Below are positions 44,992 through 54,853 of a stretch of DNA of 56,821 nucleotides, in pieces. The notes beneath the pieces are model-generated. The model was given only the letters and a program-made list of their open reading frames with translations. It made no database searches and was not told where the DNA came from. Position numbers and translations under genes: made by a program. This stretch comes from Ferruginibacter sp. (GTDB lineage Bacteria > Bacteroidota > Bacteroidia > Chitinophagales > Chitinophagaceae). Location of the stretch: NCBI RefSeq assembly GCF_014377975.1, contig NZ_JACMOO010000174.1:1-56821 (forward strand), given 5' to 3'. Every line of letters starts with the position of its first letter. Position 1 is the first letter of the stretch.

Positions 44992-45306
44992 TTAATTTTT
45001 CTTTTTATTTGCTTTGTAACGCATATCAGGTGTACCGTCTTTTTTGGTAGGGCCTGCAACGGGTGCCGCTTTTATTTTGGCTTTATTTTCTTTTAGCCTC
45101 ATGTCCGGAGTACCGTCAGCTTTAAGACCAGATGATGTCACCGGCTTGGTTTTATCCATTTGAACCACTTTAGCAGATGCTGCATCTTTTTTTACAGCTT
45201 TTATCGCGGGCGACTTGGTTGCCGCTGGTTTTTGTGCAGCTTGCTGTGCAGTGGCAACACTGGCAACGCCCAACATCATACAGAATGCAATCAATAATTT
45301 TTTCAT
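44992..45306 (-). CDS. Secreted protein with DGTPDMR repeats
   Basis: 104 residues. Signal peptide 1-20 (ends in ATAQQ). The mature chain is Lys/Ala/Pro-rich and holds two near-identical repeats: KADGTPDMRLKENK at about 62-75 and KKDGTPDMRYKANK at about 88-101. The core DGTPDMRxKxNK looks like a ligand-binding or metal-binding turn (Asp/Gly/Thr/Pro). I know of no named domain. It may be a periplasmic or surface binding protein. Its size and repeats suggest a family. The gene stands alone with a shared terminator. Confidence 0.6.
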   Translation of the reverse strand: MKKLLIAFCMMLGVASVATAQQAAQKPAATKSPAIKAVKKDAASAKVVQMDKTKPVTSSGLKADGTPDMRLKENKAKIKAAPVAGPTKKDGTPDMRYKANKKKN

Positions 45307-45527
45307 AATTTATATTTTTTTTTAATAGTAATTCAAATGTAAGGTTATTAAAATTACAGTTTGTTAGCCGGTTGTTAATACAGTTACAACTATGAAAAGA
45401 TTTAGCATTTTATTCCATCTCATCTTGGCAAAACATATTGCAGCAACCGGGCAATAAACCAACATTGAACAAATTCGATCTATTTTCAATAATTAGTGAT
45501 TTTTGACTGTTTTTGCAGCAATTCCCC

Positions 45528-45535
45528 TATTTTTG
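45528..45535 (+). promoter_or_regulatory. -7 box (TATTTTTG) of the pyrophosphatase gene
   Basis: TATTTTTG matches TAnnTTTG; a TTTG at 45502-45505 is 22 bp upstream and could be the -33 element. Leader about 20 nt to ATG 45564. Confidence 0.65.
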
Positions 45536-45563
45536 CCCTCCAAATTTTAACATTATATTTATT

Positions 45564-47768
45564 ATGGACAAATTGTTTTACGTAGTTCCTGCATTGGGCA
45601 TTGTTGGCCTTTTGTATACTTTAATCAAGTTTGCCTGGGTATCTAAACAAGATGCCGGTAATGAACGCATGAAGGAGATCAGCACTTATATTGCTGAAGG
45701 TGCTATGGCTTTTTTAAAAGCTGAGTATAAAATTCTGATGTACTTTGTAATCATCGGTGCATTGTTATTGGCTATTATGGGATTTAGCAATGCCAACAGC
45801 CACTGGAGTATTGCGCTTGCATTTGTAATAGGTGCATTTTTTAGTGCCCTGGCGGGTTTCATTGGTATGAAAGTGGCTACCAAAGCCAATGTTCGTACAG
45901 CCCAGGCGGCAAGAACAAGCTTAAGCAAAGCTTTGTCTGTTTCCTTTACCGGCGGTAGTGTAATGGGTATGGGAGTAGCTGGTTTAGCGGTATTAGGTCT
46001 CGGAAGTTTGTTCATCATTTTATATACCACTTTTGTAGCTGGCTATGCAGTTGGTTCAGAAGAATATAGATTGGCGCTTGAAAAGGCGATCGAAATATTA
46101 ACCGGTTTTTCTTTGGGTGCGGAATCGATTGCTTTGTTTGCCCGGGTAGGTGGCGGCATTTATACAAAAGCTGCAGACGTAGGAGCTGATCTTGTGGGTA
46201 AAGTAGAAGCAGGCATTCCGGAAGATGATCCCCGAAACCCGGCCACCATTGCTGACAATGTAGGTGATAATGTAGGTGATGTTGCAGGCATGGGTGCAGA
46301 TCTTTTTGGTAGCTATGTTGCCACCGTTTTGGCCACCATGGTTTTGGGTAGAGAAACCTCTGCTACAGGTGATGCATTTGGCGGACTATCGCCGATCTTA
46401 TTACCGATGCTGATTGCAGCAATGGGAATTATATTTTCTATTATCGGAACCTTCTTTGTCCGTATTTCTGAAAATGCCGGGCTTAGTACACATAAAGTAC
46501 AAAATGCATTAAACATGGGTAACTGGGGTTCCATGGTTTTAACTGCCATTGGCTGCTATTTTCTCGTTAATTTTTTACTACCGGAACATATGACTTTACG
46601 CGGTCATGATTTTACAAAAAATGGTGTGTTCGGCGCTATCATGGTTGGGTTGGGTGTTGGTGCATTAATGAGCATCATTACCGAATATTATACCGCCATG
46701 GGAAAGCGGCCGGTAATGAGTATTATTCGTCAATCGGCTACAGGTCATGCAACCAATATTATTGGCGGACTTGCAGTTGGTATGGAAAGTACCTTATTAC
46801 CCATACTGGTTTTAGCTGCCGGAATTTATGGATCGTATGCCTGCGCAGGTTTATATGGAGTGGCCATTGCAGCTGCAGGAATGATGGCTACAACCGCTAT
46901 GCAGCTGGCTATTGATGCTTTTGGTCCTATTGCAGATAATGCAGGCGGCATTGCAGAAATGAGTGAATTACCTGCGGACGTTCGCGAAAAAACAGATATC
47001 CTGGATGCGGTGGGTAACACCACAGCCGCAAGTGGTAAAGGTTTTGCCATTGCTTCCGCAGCTTTAACTGCACTGGCATTGTTTGCAGCATTTGTTGGTA
47101 TTGCCGGTATTGACGGCATTGATATTTATCATGCAGATGTGTTGGCAGGTTTATTTGTAGGAGGAATGATACCGTTCATCTTCTCTTCACTGGCCATTCG
47201 TGCGGTGGGGGAAGCGGCCATGGCAATGGTAGAAGAAGTTCGCCGCCAGTTTCGCACTATTCCCGGCATTATGGAAGGTACCGGCAAACCAGAGTATGAT
47301 AAATGTGTGGCTATTTCTACAGAAGCCTCGCTTAAAAAAATGATGTTGCCCGGAGCTATTGCCTTACTAACTCCGATTTTAATTGGTTTCATTTTTGGAC
47401 CTGAAGTGTTGGGCGGATTTTTAGCAGGTGCTACCGTTTGTGGTGTATTAATGGGCATCTTTCAAAATAATGCCGGTGGTGCCTGGGACAATGCCAAAAA
47501 ATCTTTTGAAAAAGGTGTTGATATCAATGGTACCATGTACTATAAAAAATCTGATCCCCACAAGGCTTCTGTAACAGGCGACACAGTGGGCGATCCATTT
47601 AAAGATACCTCTGGTCCATCTATGAATATTTTGATTAAATTAATGAGTATTGTATCATTGGTTATTGCTCCTACTCTTGCCAAATTGCACCACGATAAAA
47701 TTGTAACCAATAGAAAAGCGCAAATTGAAACCATGATGAAAATGAATAGTGACAATACAAAACATTAA
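45564..47768 (+). CDS. hppA: Membrane-bound ion-pumping pyrophosphatase
   Basis: 734 residues from ATG 45564 ([12 protein letters not shown]), with about 16 membrane helices. The catalytic loop [20 protein letters not shown] and [20 protein letters not shown] bind Mg-PPi. The residue after GNTT is Ala ([10 protein letters not shown]), which in this family marks the K-dependent class (K-independent enzymes have Lys there). K-dependent pumps may move H or Na; the ion cannot be read with confidence here. It couples pyrophosphate hydrolysis to ion export. A -7 box and terminator frame the gene, so it is monocistronic. Confidence 0.96.
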   Translation: MDKLFYVVPALGIVGLLYTLIKFAWVSKQDAGNERMKEISTYIAEGAMAFLKAEYKILMYFVIIGALLLAIMGFSNANSHWSIALAFVIGAFFSALAGFIGMKVATKANVRTAQAARTSLSKALSVSFTGGSVMGMGVAGLAVLGLGSLFIILYTTFVAGYAVGSEEYRLALEKAIEILTGFSLGAESIALFARVGGGIYTKAADVGADLVGKVEAGIPEDDPRNPATIADNVGDNVGDVAGMGADLFGSYVATVLATMVLGRETSATGDAFGGLSPILLPMLIAAMGIIFSIIGTFFVRISENAGLSTHKVQNALNMGNWGSMVLTAIGCYFLVNFLLPEHMTLRGHDFTKNGVFGAIMVGLGVGALMSIITEYYTAMGKRPVMSIIRQSATGHATNIIGGLAVGMESTLLPILVLAAGIYGSYACAGLYGVAIAAAGMMATTAMQLAIDAFGPIADNAGGIAEMSELPADVREKTDILDAVGNTTAASGKGFAIASAALTALALFAAFVGIAGIDGIDIYHADVLAGLFVGGMIPFIFSSLAIRAVGEAAMAMVEEVRRQFRTIPGIMEGTGKPEYDKCVAISTEASLKKMMLPGAIALLTPILIGFIFGPEVLGGFLAGATVCGVLMGIFQNNAGGAWDNAKKSFEKGVDINGTMYYKKSDPHKASVTGDTVGDPFKDTSGPSMNILIKLMSIVSLVIAPTLAKLHHDKIVTNRKAQIETMMKMNSDNTKH

Positions 47769-47822
47769 TTGAAATTGACATAAAAGTTATAAAAATAGTT
47801 TACCAAAACTAACTCCAATTGT

Positions 47823-47857
47823 AAAAGCCCTGATGATAAACATCGGGGCTTTTTAAT
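47823..47857 (+). terminator. Intrinsic terminator of hppA
   Basis: AAAAGCCC plus TGATG, loop, CATCG plus GGGCTTTTT. Confidence 0.9.
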
Positions 47858-47966
47858 TTAATAGAAAGCCTGCTAAACCAATAAATACACCATATGGATC
47901 CTTAATCCCTGATATTTTCCTTCTGCGAATATTTTATTTTTTTTAGCAATTAATTTTTACATTTAC

Positions 47967-47984
47967 ATACGAAAAATATCGTAT
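47967..47984. promoter_or_regulatory. Candidate operator of the BlaI-like regulator
   Basis: A perfect inverted repeat ATACGA-N6-TCGTAT ending one base before the BlaI ATG at 47986. BlaI/MecI/CopY-type repressors bind dyad operators of this size, so autoregulation is likely (inference). Confidence 0.5.
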
Positions 47985-47985
47985 T

Positions 47986-48360
47986 ATGACTTTAATAAAA
48001 AATAATAAACCTACCGAAGGCGAGCTCGAGATATTGCAAGTGTTATGGCAGCGGCAATCTGCTACAGTAAGAGACGTACATGAAGAATTGCTAAAAGTAA
48101 AAAATGCAGGTTATACTACCACGCTAAAGCTGATGCAGATAATGTTTGAAAAATGTCTGGTTACCCGCGACAGTACCCATAAAACGCATATTTACAAACC
48201 CGCAGTAAGCAAAGAAAAAACACAGAAATTGTTTTTGAATAAGATGATCGAATCACTCTTCGCAGGCTCCTCTGCACAATTGGTTATACAGGCATTAGGC
48301 AATCATAAAACGTCTAAAGAAGAACTGGAAGAAATAAGAAATTATTTAAACAGCATTTAA
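47986..48360 (+). CDS. BlaI/MecI/CopY family transcriptional repressor
   Basis: 124 residues. Winged-helix N-terminus (PTEGELEILQVLWQRQSATV, YTTTLKLMQIMFEKCLV with the recognition helix) and a C-terminal dimerisation part ending LEEIRNYLNSI. Such repressors are cleaved or released by a membrane metallopeptidase when a signal arrives. The next gene, a M56 peptidase, begins 7 bp after the stop and completes the pair. The operator candidate lies directly upstream. The target genes beyond its own operon are unknown. Confidence 0.92.
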   Translation: MTLIKNNKPTEGELEILQVLWQRQSATVRDVHEELLKVKNAGYTTTLKLMQIMFEKCLVTRDSTHKTHIYKPAVSKEKTQKLFLNKMIESLFAGSSAQLVIQALGNHKTSKEELEEIRNYLNSI

Positions 48361-48367
48361 TAAACGG

Positions 48368-49840
48368 ATGTGTATGGCAACCTTCTTTTTTGACAACGCA
48401 TATTTTTTACAGTCCATTGGATGGGCAATTATCAATAGTTTTTGGCAAGCCGCTACCCTATGGATACTTTACCATACTACTGTTCATTTAAATAAAAAAT
48501 TACCCGCTGTAGTAAAATACCAGCTCAGTTTATTGCTGATTTATATTTGCGCCTGCTGGTTTGGTTTTACTACGGTGCAAAATTATAGCTTACTGCTACA
48601 CGCAGAAAAAGCGCCTAACCAATACCGGATAATGCAATATCTACAAGTAAATAAAGCTTTACCATTTGTAGCTCTCGCATATTTAGGAATATTGCTTTTT
48701 TATACCTTGCGGTTTATTCGGCATTACCTGCAGCTTAGATTTGTTAGTACCAATGGTTTATTAAAAGCCCCTGTTGATATTAGAATTTTCGTTGCGAATA
48801 CTGCACTGCATCTTGGTATTAAAAAAAAGGTGCAGGTTTGGTTAAGCGAATACATTGATGTGCCCTCGGTAACAGGCTTTATTAAACCAATCATACTTTT
48901 ACCCGCTGCTGTTATCAATCATTTAAGCATTGAGCAGGTAAATACCATTCTGTTACATGAATTGGCACATATAAAAAGAAATGACTTTTTACTGAATTTT
49001 ATACAGTCCATCATTGCACTGCTCCTATTCTTTAACCCGTTTGTTTATTGGTTGCATAGTATTGCAAAAAAAGAAAGAGAAAATTGCTGTGATGACTGGG
49101 TACTAAACTTTAAATGTAACGGGTTGGAATATGCAAAAGCCTTGCTAATATTGGAAGAGCAGCGGCATCGGCAACTTGTATTGGCTTTATCAGCCACCAA
49201 TAACAAAAAGATATTATTGCAACGGATAAAGCGGTTATTCGTTCCACACCAATTACAGCCAAATACAAATTGGCGACAAAAATTTCAACTTCATGGCTTA
49301 ACCGTATTGCTGGTAACCGGAGTTTGTTTGCTACCTTCCTTTATCAATAACCAGGTTAATCAACAGAAAACGATCTATGTCATCAGTACAAAAACGGGAG
49401 TTATTTCTAAAGAAGGTTACAACACAGCAGTCAGGAATGAATATTCAGCAGCGATGGTTTTCAAAAAAAATACGGGGGTGCCGGTTTTAAAAAAAGCAGG
49501 CATATTGAAGCCTAAACCAATAAAAAAGCGCCCCGTTAACAACAGTGATGATTATGTGTTGGCAATGATTAATGAGGATGTACTAACTGATAAAAGTAAT
49601 ACCGAAGAATGGATGCCTGTGGCAGTTTCCAGTAATGAAAAAGATAGCATACTTTCCCTTTTTGTAAAAGTGGAAGAAGAACAATCAGGCAAAAAAGAAG
49701 TAAATACCTACTACTTTAAGTTAAACAAGGAGAAGGGCAAAACAGATATTAAACCGTTGCTTTTTATAAAGAGATATAAAGCTGCCAAACAGAAAAACAG
49801 TTTAAAAGGAACCCACCATAAAAAAAGAATTACAACATAA
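48368..49840 (+). CDS. BlaR1-type M56 membrane metallopeptidase
   Basis: 490 residues (start at the first or third codon). Membrane helices at about 15-35, 51-68, 98-115, and 210-230. The zinc motif HELAH (His197, Glu198, His201) is in the loop after helix 3, with the downstream ENCCDDW Glu at about 238 as third ligand. A further helix lies near 311-325. The C-terminal part (about 330-490) is Lys/Glu-rich, extracellular, and has no penicillin-binding domain, unlike BlaR1. It is the signal-sensing partner of the BlaI-like repressor, but the signal is unknown. A terminator follows. Confidence 0.9.
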   Translation: MCMATFFFDNAYFLQSIGWAIINSFWQAATLWILYHTTVHLNKKLPAVVKYQLSLLLIYICACWFGFTTVQNYSLLLHAEKAPNQYRIMQYLQVNKALPFVALAYLGILLFYTLRFIRHYLQLRFVSTNGLLKAPVDIRIFVANTALHLGIKKKVQVWLSEYIDVPSVTGFIKPIILLPAAVINHLSIEQVNTILLHELAHIKRNDFLLNFIQSIIALLLFFNPFVYWLHSIAKKERENCCDDWVLNFKCNGLEYAKALLILEEQRHRQLVLALSATNNKKILLQRIKRLFVPHQLQPNTNWRQKFQLHGLTVLLVTGVCLLPSFINNQVNQQKTIYVISTKTGVISKEGYNTAVRNEYSAAMVFKKNTGVPVLKKAGILKPKPIKKRPVNNSDDYVLAMINEDVLTDKSNTEEWMPVAVSSNEKDSILSLFVKVEEEQSGKKEVNTYYFKLNKEKGKTDIKPLLFIKRYKAAKQKNSLKGTHHKKRITT

Positions 49841-49901
49841 CTATATCCAATTTACTTTCGTTTCCGGTAGAAATATACAAACCAATAAATATAAAAATCA
49901 A

Positions 49902-49930
49902 AAGACCCGATAGAAATCGGGTCTTCGTTT
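49902..49930 (+). terminator. Intrinsic terminator of the BlaI-M56 operon
   Basis: AAGACCCGAT, loop AGAA, ATCGGGTCTT (49902-49925), then CGTTTA; perfect 10-bp stem with a weak T-run. Confidence 0.6.
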
Positions 49931-51396
49931 ACGAACCTAATTTGGTTCTGTAACCCCCAAAGAAAACATCTTGTTTACCAAGCACAAGCGGTTATTACCT
50001 GAGGTTGTGATATAAACGCAATAGGTTCCTTATTATTTTGCCAGATGATTTATTTATATAGAAAAATATTTTTATTAACCTTCTTAAATTAGTATTCTGT
50101 AGCAAGATATCATTAACATCTGCAATTTTAAAGACAATACTTCTTAAATATTCAATAGAAATCTTCGACATATTTTGGCTCCCACAGCTACACTGGAAAT
50201 CAATAAAGTATATTTCGAACTAAAATATCTCTTTTACGCACACCCAGATTATTTGAATTTTGAAGATTTTTTTCGAAAAATTATTTAAAGAACACTGCTG
50301 TTTTTTGAAAATGCATGGGTCAGGTTCAGGCAAATTTTTGTGTTCCGCTATTCCTTTTCAGTATTTGCACCTGCTGAAAGTTTTTAATTTCGATTACTAA
50401 ACCCGGATTTCATTTCAGTGGTAAGCATACTATTTATTTACATTAAATTAAATTTTATATGTTTTATTATTTCAAAAAAAATGTTAAATCCAAAATTTTG
50501 TAAAATCATCTTTTGATTATAGATATGCCATTTGAAGAAGTATAAATTTTAAAAATTTAAATAAAAACCTGCATTTATAAAATTCTGAAAATCCCAATTT
50601 CTGACTTCTTTACCCCATCAAATTTAAAATAAGTTATATAATAATTTAATATTTGCTTAATAAAAATATTGAAACGAATTACTATAATTTAACCTGTAAT
50701 AAATACAGGCTAGTTGTTTTTACTTAAATATTTTGTATCATTTGGTGGAGGCATTAAATGATATATAGATAAATTTTCTAATTTTATTATGTCTGCAATT
50801 TTACAAGTTAAAATATTTTTTCAAGCCTTGAAAAACGTCAAGTGGGATTTCAAAAACCCACATTCTTGATACTGCCATTATAGCATTTTATTGCGAAAAA
50901 AAATGTTCATCCCGTAAAATGAAAATAACGGTCGTAGAACGCGTTTAATATTTTTTTGATTAAGTGTACCCAAGTTAAAAATTTAAATCTCTTTTAGACA
51001 AAATTATCCAAGATGATATAATTTAAAATTATATCATATTTTTTTATTGAAGTACAATAAAAACAAAAATTTTTATTTAGCTCTTTATCAGTAATTTACA
51101 TCATAATATTAGATATTTAATTTTTTAATCTTTTAAATTTAATATTATACTAAATATTACCTAAAAAGGTATTTTTTTTACTAAAATTAATATTTCATTT
51201 ATAATTGTAATTTAATGATTACTAATTATTTATTGTTATTTTTTTTTACTATTATTAGTAGTAATAAATTTTGAGTGATTTATCGTTTCGATCGTATCAA
51301 ATAACTAATTTACTTAGTAAATTTTTAACATAAATTAATTTTTACTTTTTATGTTATAGTCCTATCTTACCTCAAATTCATCGTTCAACCATTTGT
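49931..51396. other. 1.5-kb very AT-rich gene-free region
   Basis: No gene recognised. GC falls sharply: 21 of the 180 bases at 51061-51240 are G or C. It contains a 25-nt perfect palindrome (51013-51037) followed by a T-run, and a 43-codon stretch that reads like protein but has no start (ending HPDYLNFEDFFRKII, stop at 50286). No tRNA, IS or terminal repeats were seen. Confidence 0.5.
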
Positions 51397-51858
51397 ATGT
51401 TTAATAAATACACACTTACCCTATTATCTTTTTTGTTACTGACAAATTTGCTGATTTCCTGTGCGGCACCCAAAGAATTAGAATACCGTGATTTCAAAAA
51501 TCTTGTTGTGGAGAAAATTGGTTTTTCTGCTACTTCCTTAAAAATGGATCTGATTTATTACAACCCAAACAATTTTGGACTGGAACTAAACCGGACAGAT
51601 CTGGACGTTTATATTAATAATAATTACCTTGGAAGAACCGAACAAGTGTACCAGGTATCTATTCCGAAAAGGGAAGAATTTGCTATACCCATTAAAATTG
51701 ATGTGGATATGAAGAATTTATTAAAGAATGGTCTTGCTACATTTTTAACCAATGAGGTAATGGTAAAAATAACCGGAACCATAAGAGTAGGAAAATTAAG
51801 TGTGTTTAAAACAATTACTGTTAATTACGAAGGCAAGCAACAGTTCACTGCTTTTTAG
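51397..51858 (+). CDS. LEA14-like (LEA type 2) lipoprotein
   Basis: 153 residues. Lipoprotein signal with lipobox ISCA (Cys at about 22). The rest is one LEA type 2 beta-sandwich (WHy-like) domain: LVVEKIGFSATSLKMDLIYY, NPNNFGLELNRTDLDVYINN, and a final strand VNYEGKQQFTAF. LEA-2 proteins occur in the periplasm and are linked to stress and desiccation. Exact role unknown. It sits at the edge of the AT-rich region and converges with the HMA gene. Confidence 0.85.
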   Translation: MFNKYTLTLLSFLLLTNLLISCAAPKELEYRDFKNLVVEKIGFSATSLKMDLIYYNPNNFGLELNRTDLDVYINNNYLGRTEQVYQVSIPKREEFAIPIKIDVDMKNLLKNGLATFLTNEVMVKITGTIRVGKLSVFKTITVNYEGKQQFTAF

Positions 51859-51862
51859 GCAT

Positions 51863-51884
51863 AAAAAACCACCGAAAGGTGGTT
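51863..51884 (-). terminator. Intrinsic terminator of the HMA gene
   Basis: AACCACC, loop GAAA, GGTGGTT (51867-51884). On the minus strand the stem is followed by a T-run, matching the HMA gene that ends at 51905. Confidence 0.75.
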
Positions 51885-51904
51885 ATATAAAAAAAATGTA
51901 TTTT

Positions 51905-52276
51905 CTATTGAGGTACAGAAGTTTTAGTATTTATCGCTCCTGCAGGCTTTTTACAACATTTAGGTAGTTTTTTATATGCTTCCCCGTCAGCCGACACATC
52001 ATCTGCGTCGTACCCTGCATTGGCAATTGCCGTCTTTAATTGTTCGATATTATTCCTGTCCGTTAAATAAGTAATGGTAGTTGTTTTTTTCTTAAAATCC
52101 ACTTTTACGGCGGATATACCTGGCTCCCGTTTCAGGTAACTTTCAATACGTTCTTTACATTGTTCGCACTGTACAGTGGGCGTTTTTATAACTACTTTTT
52201 CTACTGCTTTTTGCTGGGCAAAACTCAGGGTTACAAAACCAATAACAGCCAGCAGGCTTAGCGTAATCTTTTTCAT
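51905..52276 (-). CDS. Secreted heavy-metal-associated (HMA) domain protein
   Basis: 123 residues. Signal peptide 1-20 (ends in SFAQ). One HMA domain (about 25-95) with the metal motif VQCEQCKERIE (Cys36-x-x-Cys39 region) and the ferredoxin-like pattern GISAVKVDFKKKTTTITY. A second Cys-Cys pair lies near the C-terminus (LPKCCKKPAG), which could bind more metal. It is a periplasmic copper or other metal chaperone or mercury-type carrier. No P-type ATPase or efflux pump is adjacent. Terminator at 51863. Confidence 0.88.
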   Translation of the reverse strand: MKKITLSLLAVIGFVTLSFAQQKAVEKVVIKTPTVQCEQCKERIESYLKREPGISAVKVDFKKKTTTITYLTDRNNIEQLKTAIANAGYDADDVSADGEAYKKLPKCCKKPAGAINTKTSVPQ

Positions 52277-52297
52277 AATGAAATTTTTATAAAGTTA

Positions 52298-52930
52298 TTA
52301 ATTTGCTTTCCAATTAGAAGGATCCTGACGCCAGTTTAACAAAGTGTTTTGCTCACCGGGGGTAACAATTCCTTTTTCAACAGCCAGTTCAATTAGTGCA
52401 GCATAATTGGTTAATGACTGATATTTTACTCCTGCCTCTGCAAAAGCTTTGGCCGCTACATCAAAATTATAGGTAAAAATGCTTACCATGCCTACCACTT
52501 CAACACCAGCCTTACGAAGAACTTCTACCACTTCCAAACTGCTTTTTCCGGTAGAAATCAAATCTTCAATCACCAGTACCTTTTGATCTTTTTCATAAAA
52601 ACCTTCAATCTGGTTGCCTAAACCATGCTCTTTAGGTTTTGGCCTTACATAAATAAAAGGCAGCTTTAATTGGTCGGCAGCCATGGCTCCCCATGGTAAT
52701 CCTGCGGTAGCCACTCCTGCCAGTATTTCTGCCTGAGGAAACTGCTCAAAAACTACATTACACATTTCGCTTTTTATAAAATCTCTGATAAAAGGAAAGG
52801 ACAATACCCGGCGGTTATCGCAGTAAATAGGACTTTTCCATCCACTTGCCCATGTAAAGGGTTGTTGTGGACTCAATTTAATTGCATTAATTTGTAACAG
52901 CTTTTCCGCTACGGCTTTTTCATTTGTCAT
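52298..52930 (-). CDS. pyrE: Orotate phosphoribosyltransferase
   Basis: 210 residues. Joins orotate to PRPP to make OMP in pyrimidine synthesis; cytosolic dimer. The PRPP motif VLVIEDLISTGKSSLEV (about 118-134), the flexible loop region with RPKPKEHGLGNQIEG and the N-terminal SPIYCDNRRVLSFP are all family features. Length is normal. pyrB and pyrR lie 2-4 kb away on the same strand but not in one operon. Nudix gene is divergent. Confidence 0.95.
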   Translation of the reverse strand: MTNEKAVAEKLLQINAIKLSPQQPFTWASGWKSPIYCDNRRVLSFPFIRDFIKSEMCNVVFEQFPQAEILAGVATAGLPWGAMAADQLKLPFIYVRPKPKEHGLGNQIEGFYEKDQKVLVIEDLISTGKSSLEVVEVLRKAGVEVVGMVSIFTYNFDVAAKAFAEAGVKYQSLTNYAALIELAVEKGIVTPGEQNTLLNWRQDPSNWKAN

Positions 52931-53034
52931 GCTGCAAATTAAAACAAAGCGTTAAGCTATCAGCAACCTATCTTAAAAAAAGATATTTGCTTTAATCAGG
53001 TTGCAGATTTCATCATCTTTTTAACAGATTTTAT

Positions 53035-53676
53035 ATGTATATCAAAATTTACTTCGATGATAAACCGGTTTTTCTTTGCGATGAATTAACCAAAGAGTTG
53101 CAGGAAATTCTACATCATCCGGATGCAATATTCGTAGATGAACTTTCGGGGCCAGCCATTAAATCTTTGTTACATGAAATAAACAAACCGGATTTTCATG
53201 CGGGTGTACTGTTACATGATAAACTGGAAGATTTAAAAAAGGCTTTTTTTAAAAACTTTACTCCAATTGAAGCAGCTGGCGGAATTGTACAAAATAGTAA
53301 AAAGGAATTACTGTTTATTTACAGGCTCAATAAATGGGATTTGCCGAAAGGAAAAGTAGAAAAAGGTGAAGACTTGCAAACCTGTGCGATGAGGGAAGTA
53401 ATCGAAGAGACAGGTGTTACACATTTAACCGTACGAAATAAAACAGGTGAAACCTATCATACCTATAATGCTTATGGAAAACATTTTATTAAAACTACTC
53501 ACTGGTATTACATGACCTGTTCTTCTAAACAAAAACTGGTGCCACAAACAGAAGAAGATATAGCAGCCATTCAATGGGTACATCCTAAAAATATTCAGGA
53601 GCCATTGAGCAATACCTATCCTTCAATTAAAGATATTGTTTCGGTATTTTTTGATGAAACTGTTATTCATAAATAA
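53035..53676 (+). CDS. Nudix hydrolase
   Basis: 213 residues. A complete Nudix box (GKVEKGEDLQTCAMREVIEE, continuing TGV, about 119-141) gives the Mg-dependent pyrophosphohydrolase signature. The N-terminal ~80 residues form an extra domain of unknown type (KELQEILHHPDAIFVDELSG). It cleaves a nucleoside diphosphate linked to some X (nucleotide sugar, ADP-ribose or dinucleotide); the substrate is not readable. Cytosolic. Divergent from pyrE. Confidence 0.9.
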   Translation: MYIKIYFDDKPVFLCDELTKELQEILHHPDAIFVDELSGPAIKSLLHEINKPDFHAGVLLHDKLEDLKKAFFKNFTPIEAAGGIVQNSKKELLFIYRLNKWDLPKGKVEKGEDLQTCAMREVIEETGVTHLTVRNKTGETYHTYNAYGKHFIKTTHWYYMTCSSKQKLVPQTEEDIAAIQWVHPKNIQEPLSNTYPSIKDIVSVFFDETVIHK

Positions 53677-53745
53677 TTTCAAAATAAACAACCGTGTTAG
53701 CTTTCATTTATAATTTCACACGTAAAAAAATCAGCCATCTGCCTT

Positions 53746-54177
53746 TTAAAATGCTTTCTTTAAAATAGCTACCGTTAAACGGCTCACACAGATCAGTTTT
53801 TCGGCGTCGTCATGAATTTTTACATCCCACACATGCGTATTGGTACCCAGATGTAAAGGGGTAGCCGTAGCAATAACGTGTCCCTGACGTGCACTTTTTA
53901 CATGGTTGGCATTAATTTCCAGCCCCACACAAATAAATTTGTCGGGATCAATTACCAGCGAAGACGCCATACTGCCAGTAGTTTCAGCCAGTGTGCAACT
54001 GGCCCCACCATGTAACAATCCGTATGGCTGCCTGGTACGCTCATCAACCGGCATTTTTATTTTTAAGTAGTTCTCTCCTATTGCAGCATACTCCATACCC
54101 AGCAGAGTATCCATTGGGCCCAGTTCACTAGCAAGCAGCCCCTCCAATTTTAAGGATTTATTAAACCAGATAGCCAT
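53746..54177 (-). CDS. Hotdog-fold acyl-CoA thioesterase (PaaI/MenI-like)
   Basis: 143 residues from ATG 54177; an earlier ATG at 54204 adds nine residues and would overlap the coaD end by spacing of one base. The hotdog core includes GLLHGGASCTLAETTGSMAS (the substrate-binding helix with His and Glu) and VGLEINANHVKSARQGHVIA. It hydrolyses a small-acyl-CoA (phenylacetyl-CoA or 1,4-dihydroxynaphthoyl-CoA types are known; unclear here). It directly follows coaD and is likely co-transcribed. Confidence 0.87.
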   Translation of the reverse strand: MAIWFNKSLKLEGLLASELGPMDTLLGMEYAAIGENYLKIKMPVDERTRQPYGLLHGGASCTLAETTGSMASSLVIDPDKFICVGLEINANHVKSARQGHVIATATPLHLGTNTHVWDVKIHDDAEKLICVSRLTVAILKKAF

Positions 54178-54205
54178 AGTTTTATTTTTAACTGATTGAA
54201 ACATG

Positions 54206-54676
54206 TTATTTTTTTACAATGGTTTTGTTAACTTCCGCAGGTAAAAATTGTGATACATCTCCCCCGTTTTTAAATACATCCCTTACCAGGGTAGATGCTA
54301 CAGAAGTAAACTGCGGAAGGCAGGTAAGAAACACGGTTTCAATATGACCGTCAAGGCTACGGTTCATATCTGCAATAGCCTTTTCGTATTCAAAATCGTT
54401 CACATAACGAATGCCTCTTAATATAAAATTGGCCCCTACACTTTTACAGCAATTCACTGTTAAACCATCATATACTACTGCATCTACCGTTGGTTGATTT
54501 TTATAAATATCTTTTACCCATTGTAACCTTTGCTCTTCACTAAACATCGGCACTTTATTTACATTGCGCCCGATGCCCACTATTACTTTATCAAACAAAG
54601 GTATGGCGCGGTTGATAATATCAATATGGCCAAGTGTAACAGGGTCGAAGGTTCCGGGAAAGAGGCAAATACGCAT
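54206..54676 (-). CDS. coaD: Phosphopantetheine adenylyltransferase
   Basis: 156 residues, normal length. Penultimate step of coenzyme A synthesis: transfers AMP from ATP to 4-phosphopantetheine. Nucleotidyl-transferase motif FPGTFDPVTLGHIDI with the T/HxGH signature (TLGH), and the conserved RGIRYVNDFEYE and SVASTLVRDV loops near the end. Cytosolic. Directly followed by the thioesterase gene. Confidence 0.96.
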   Translation of the reverse strand: MRICLFPGTFDPVTLGHIDIINRAIPLFDKVIVGIGRNVNKVPMFSEEQRLQWVKDIYKNQPTVDAVVYDGLTVNCCKSVGANFILRGIRYVNDFEYEKAIADMNRSLDGHIETVFLTCLPQFTSVASTLVRDVFKNGGDVSQFLPAEVNKTIVKK

Positions 54677-54853
54677 TTTAATTAATAATTAATAGTTGAT
54701 AATTTTTTTCGATGCTATAAGAAATTAAAAAATGGAAATCCTAAGTTTGATAGATGATTTAATAAATTGAACTTTAATTTTTCAATGCTAAAACTAATTA
54801 AATTTAAACTCCTTTTAAACTGGCATCCTTATCAATTTTCCATTAATCCATTA

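Noticed and set aside
45392-45457. 21-residue frame (MKRFSILFHLILAKHIAATG and a stop) resembling a lone signal peptide
   Set aside because: Too short to support as a gene; it may be a scar or chance.
49930-49960. GAACC...GGTTC sequence that might suggest a tRNA arm
   Set aside because: No cloverleaf can be drawn around it; only a five-base stem is present.
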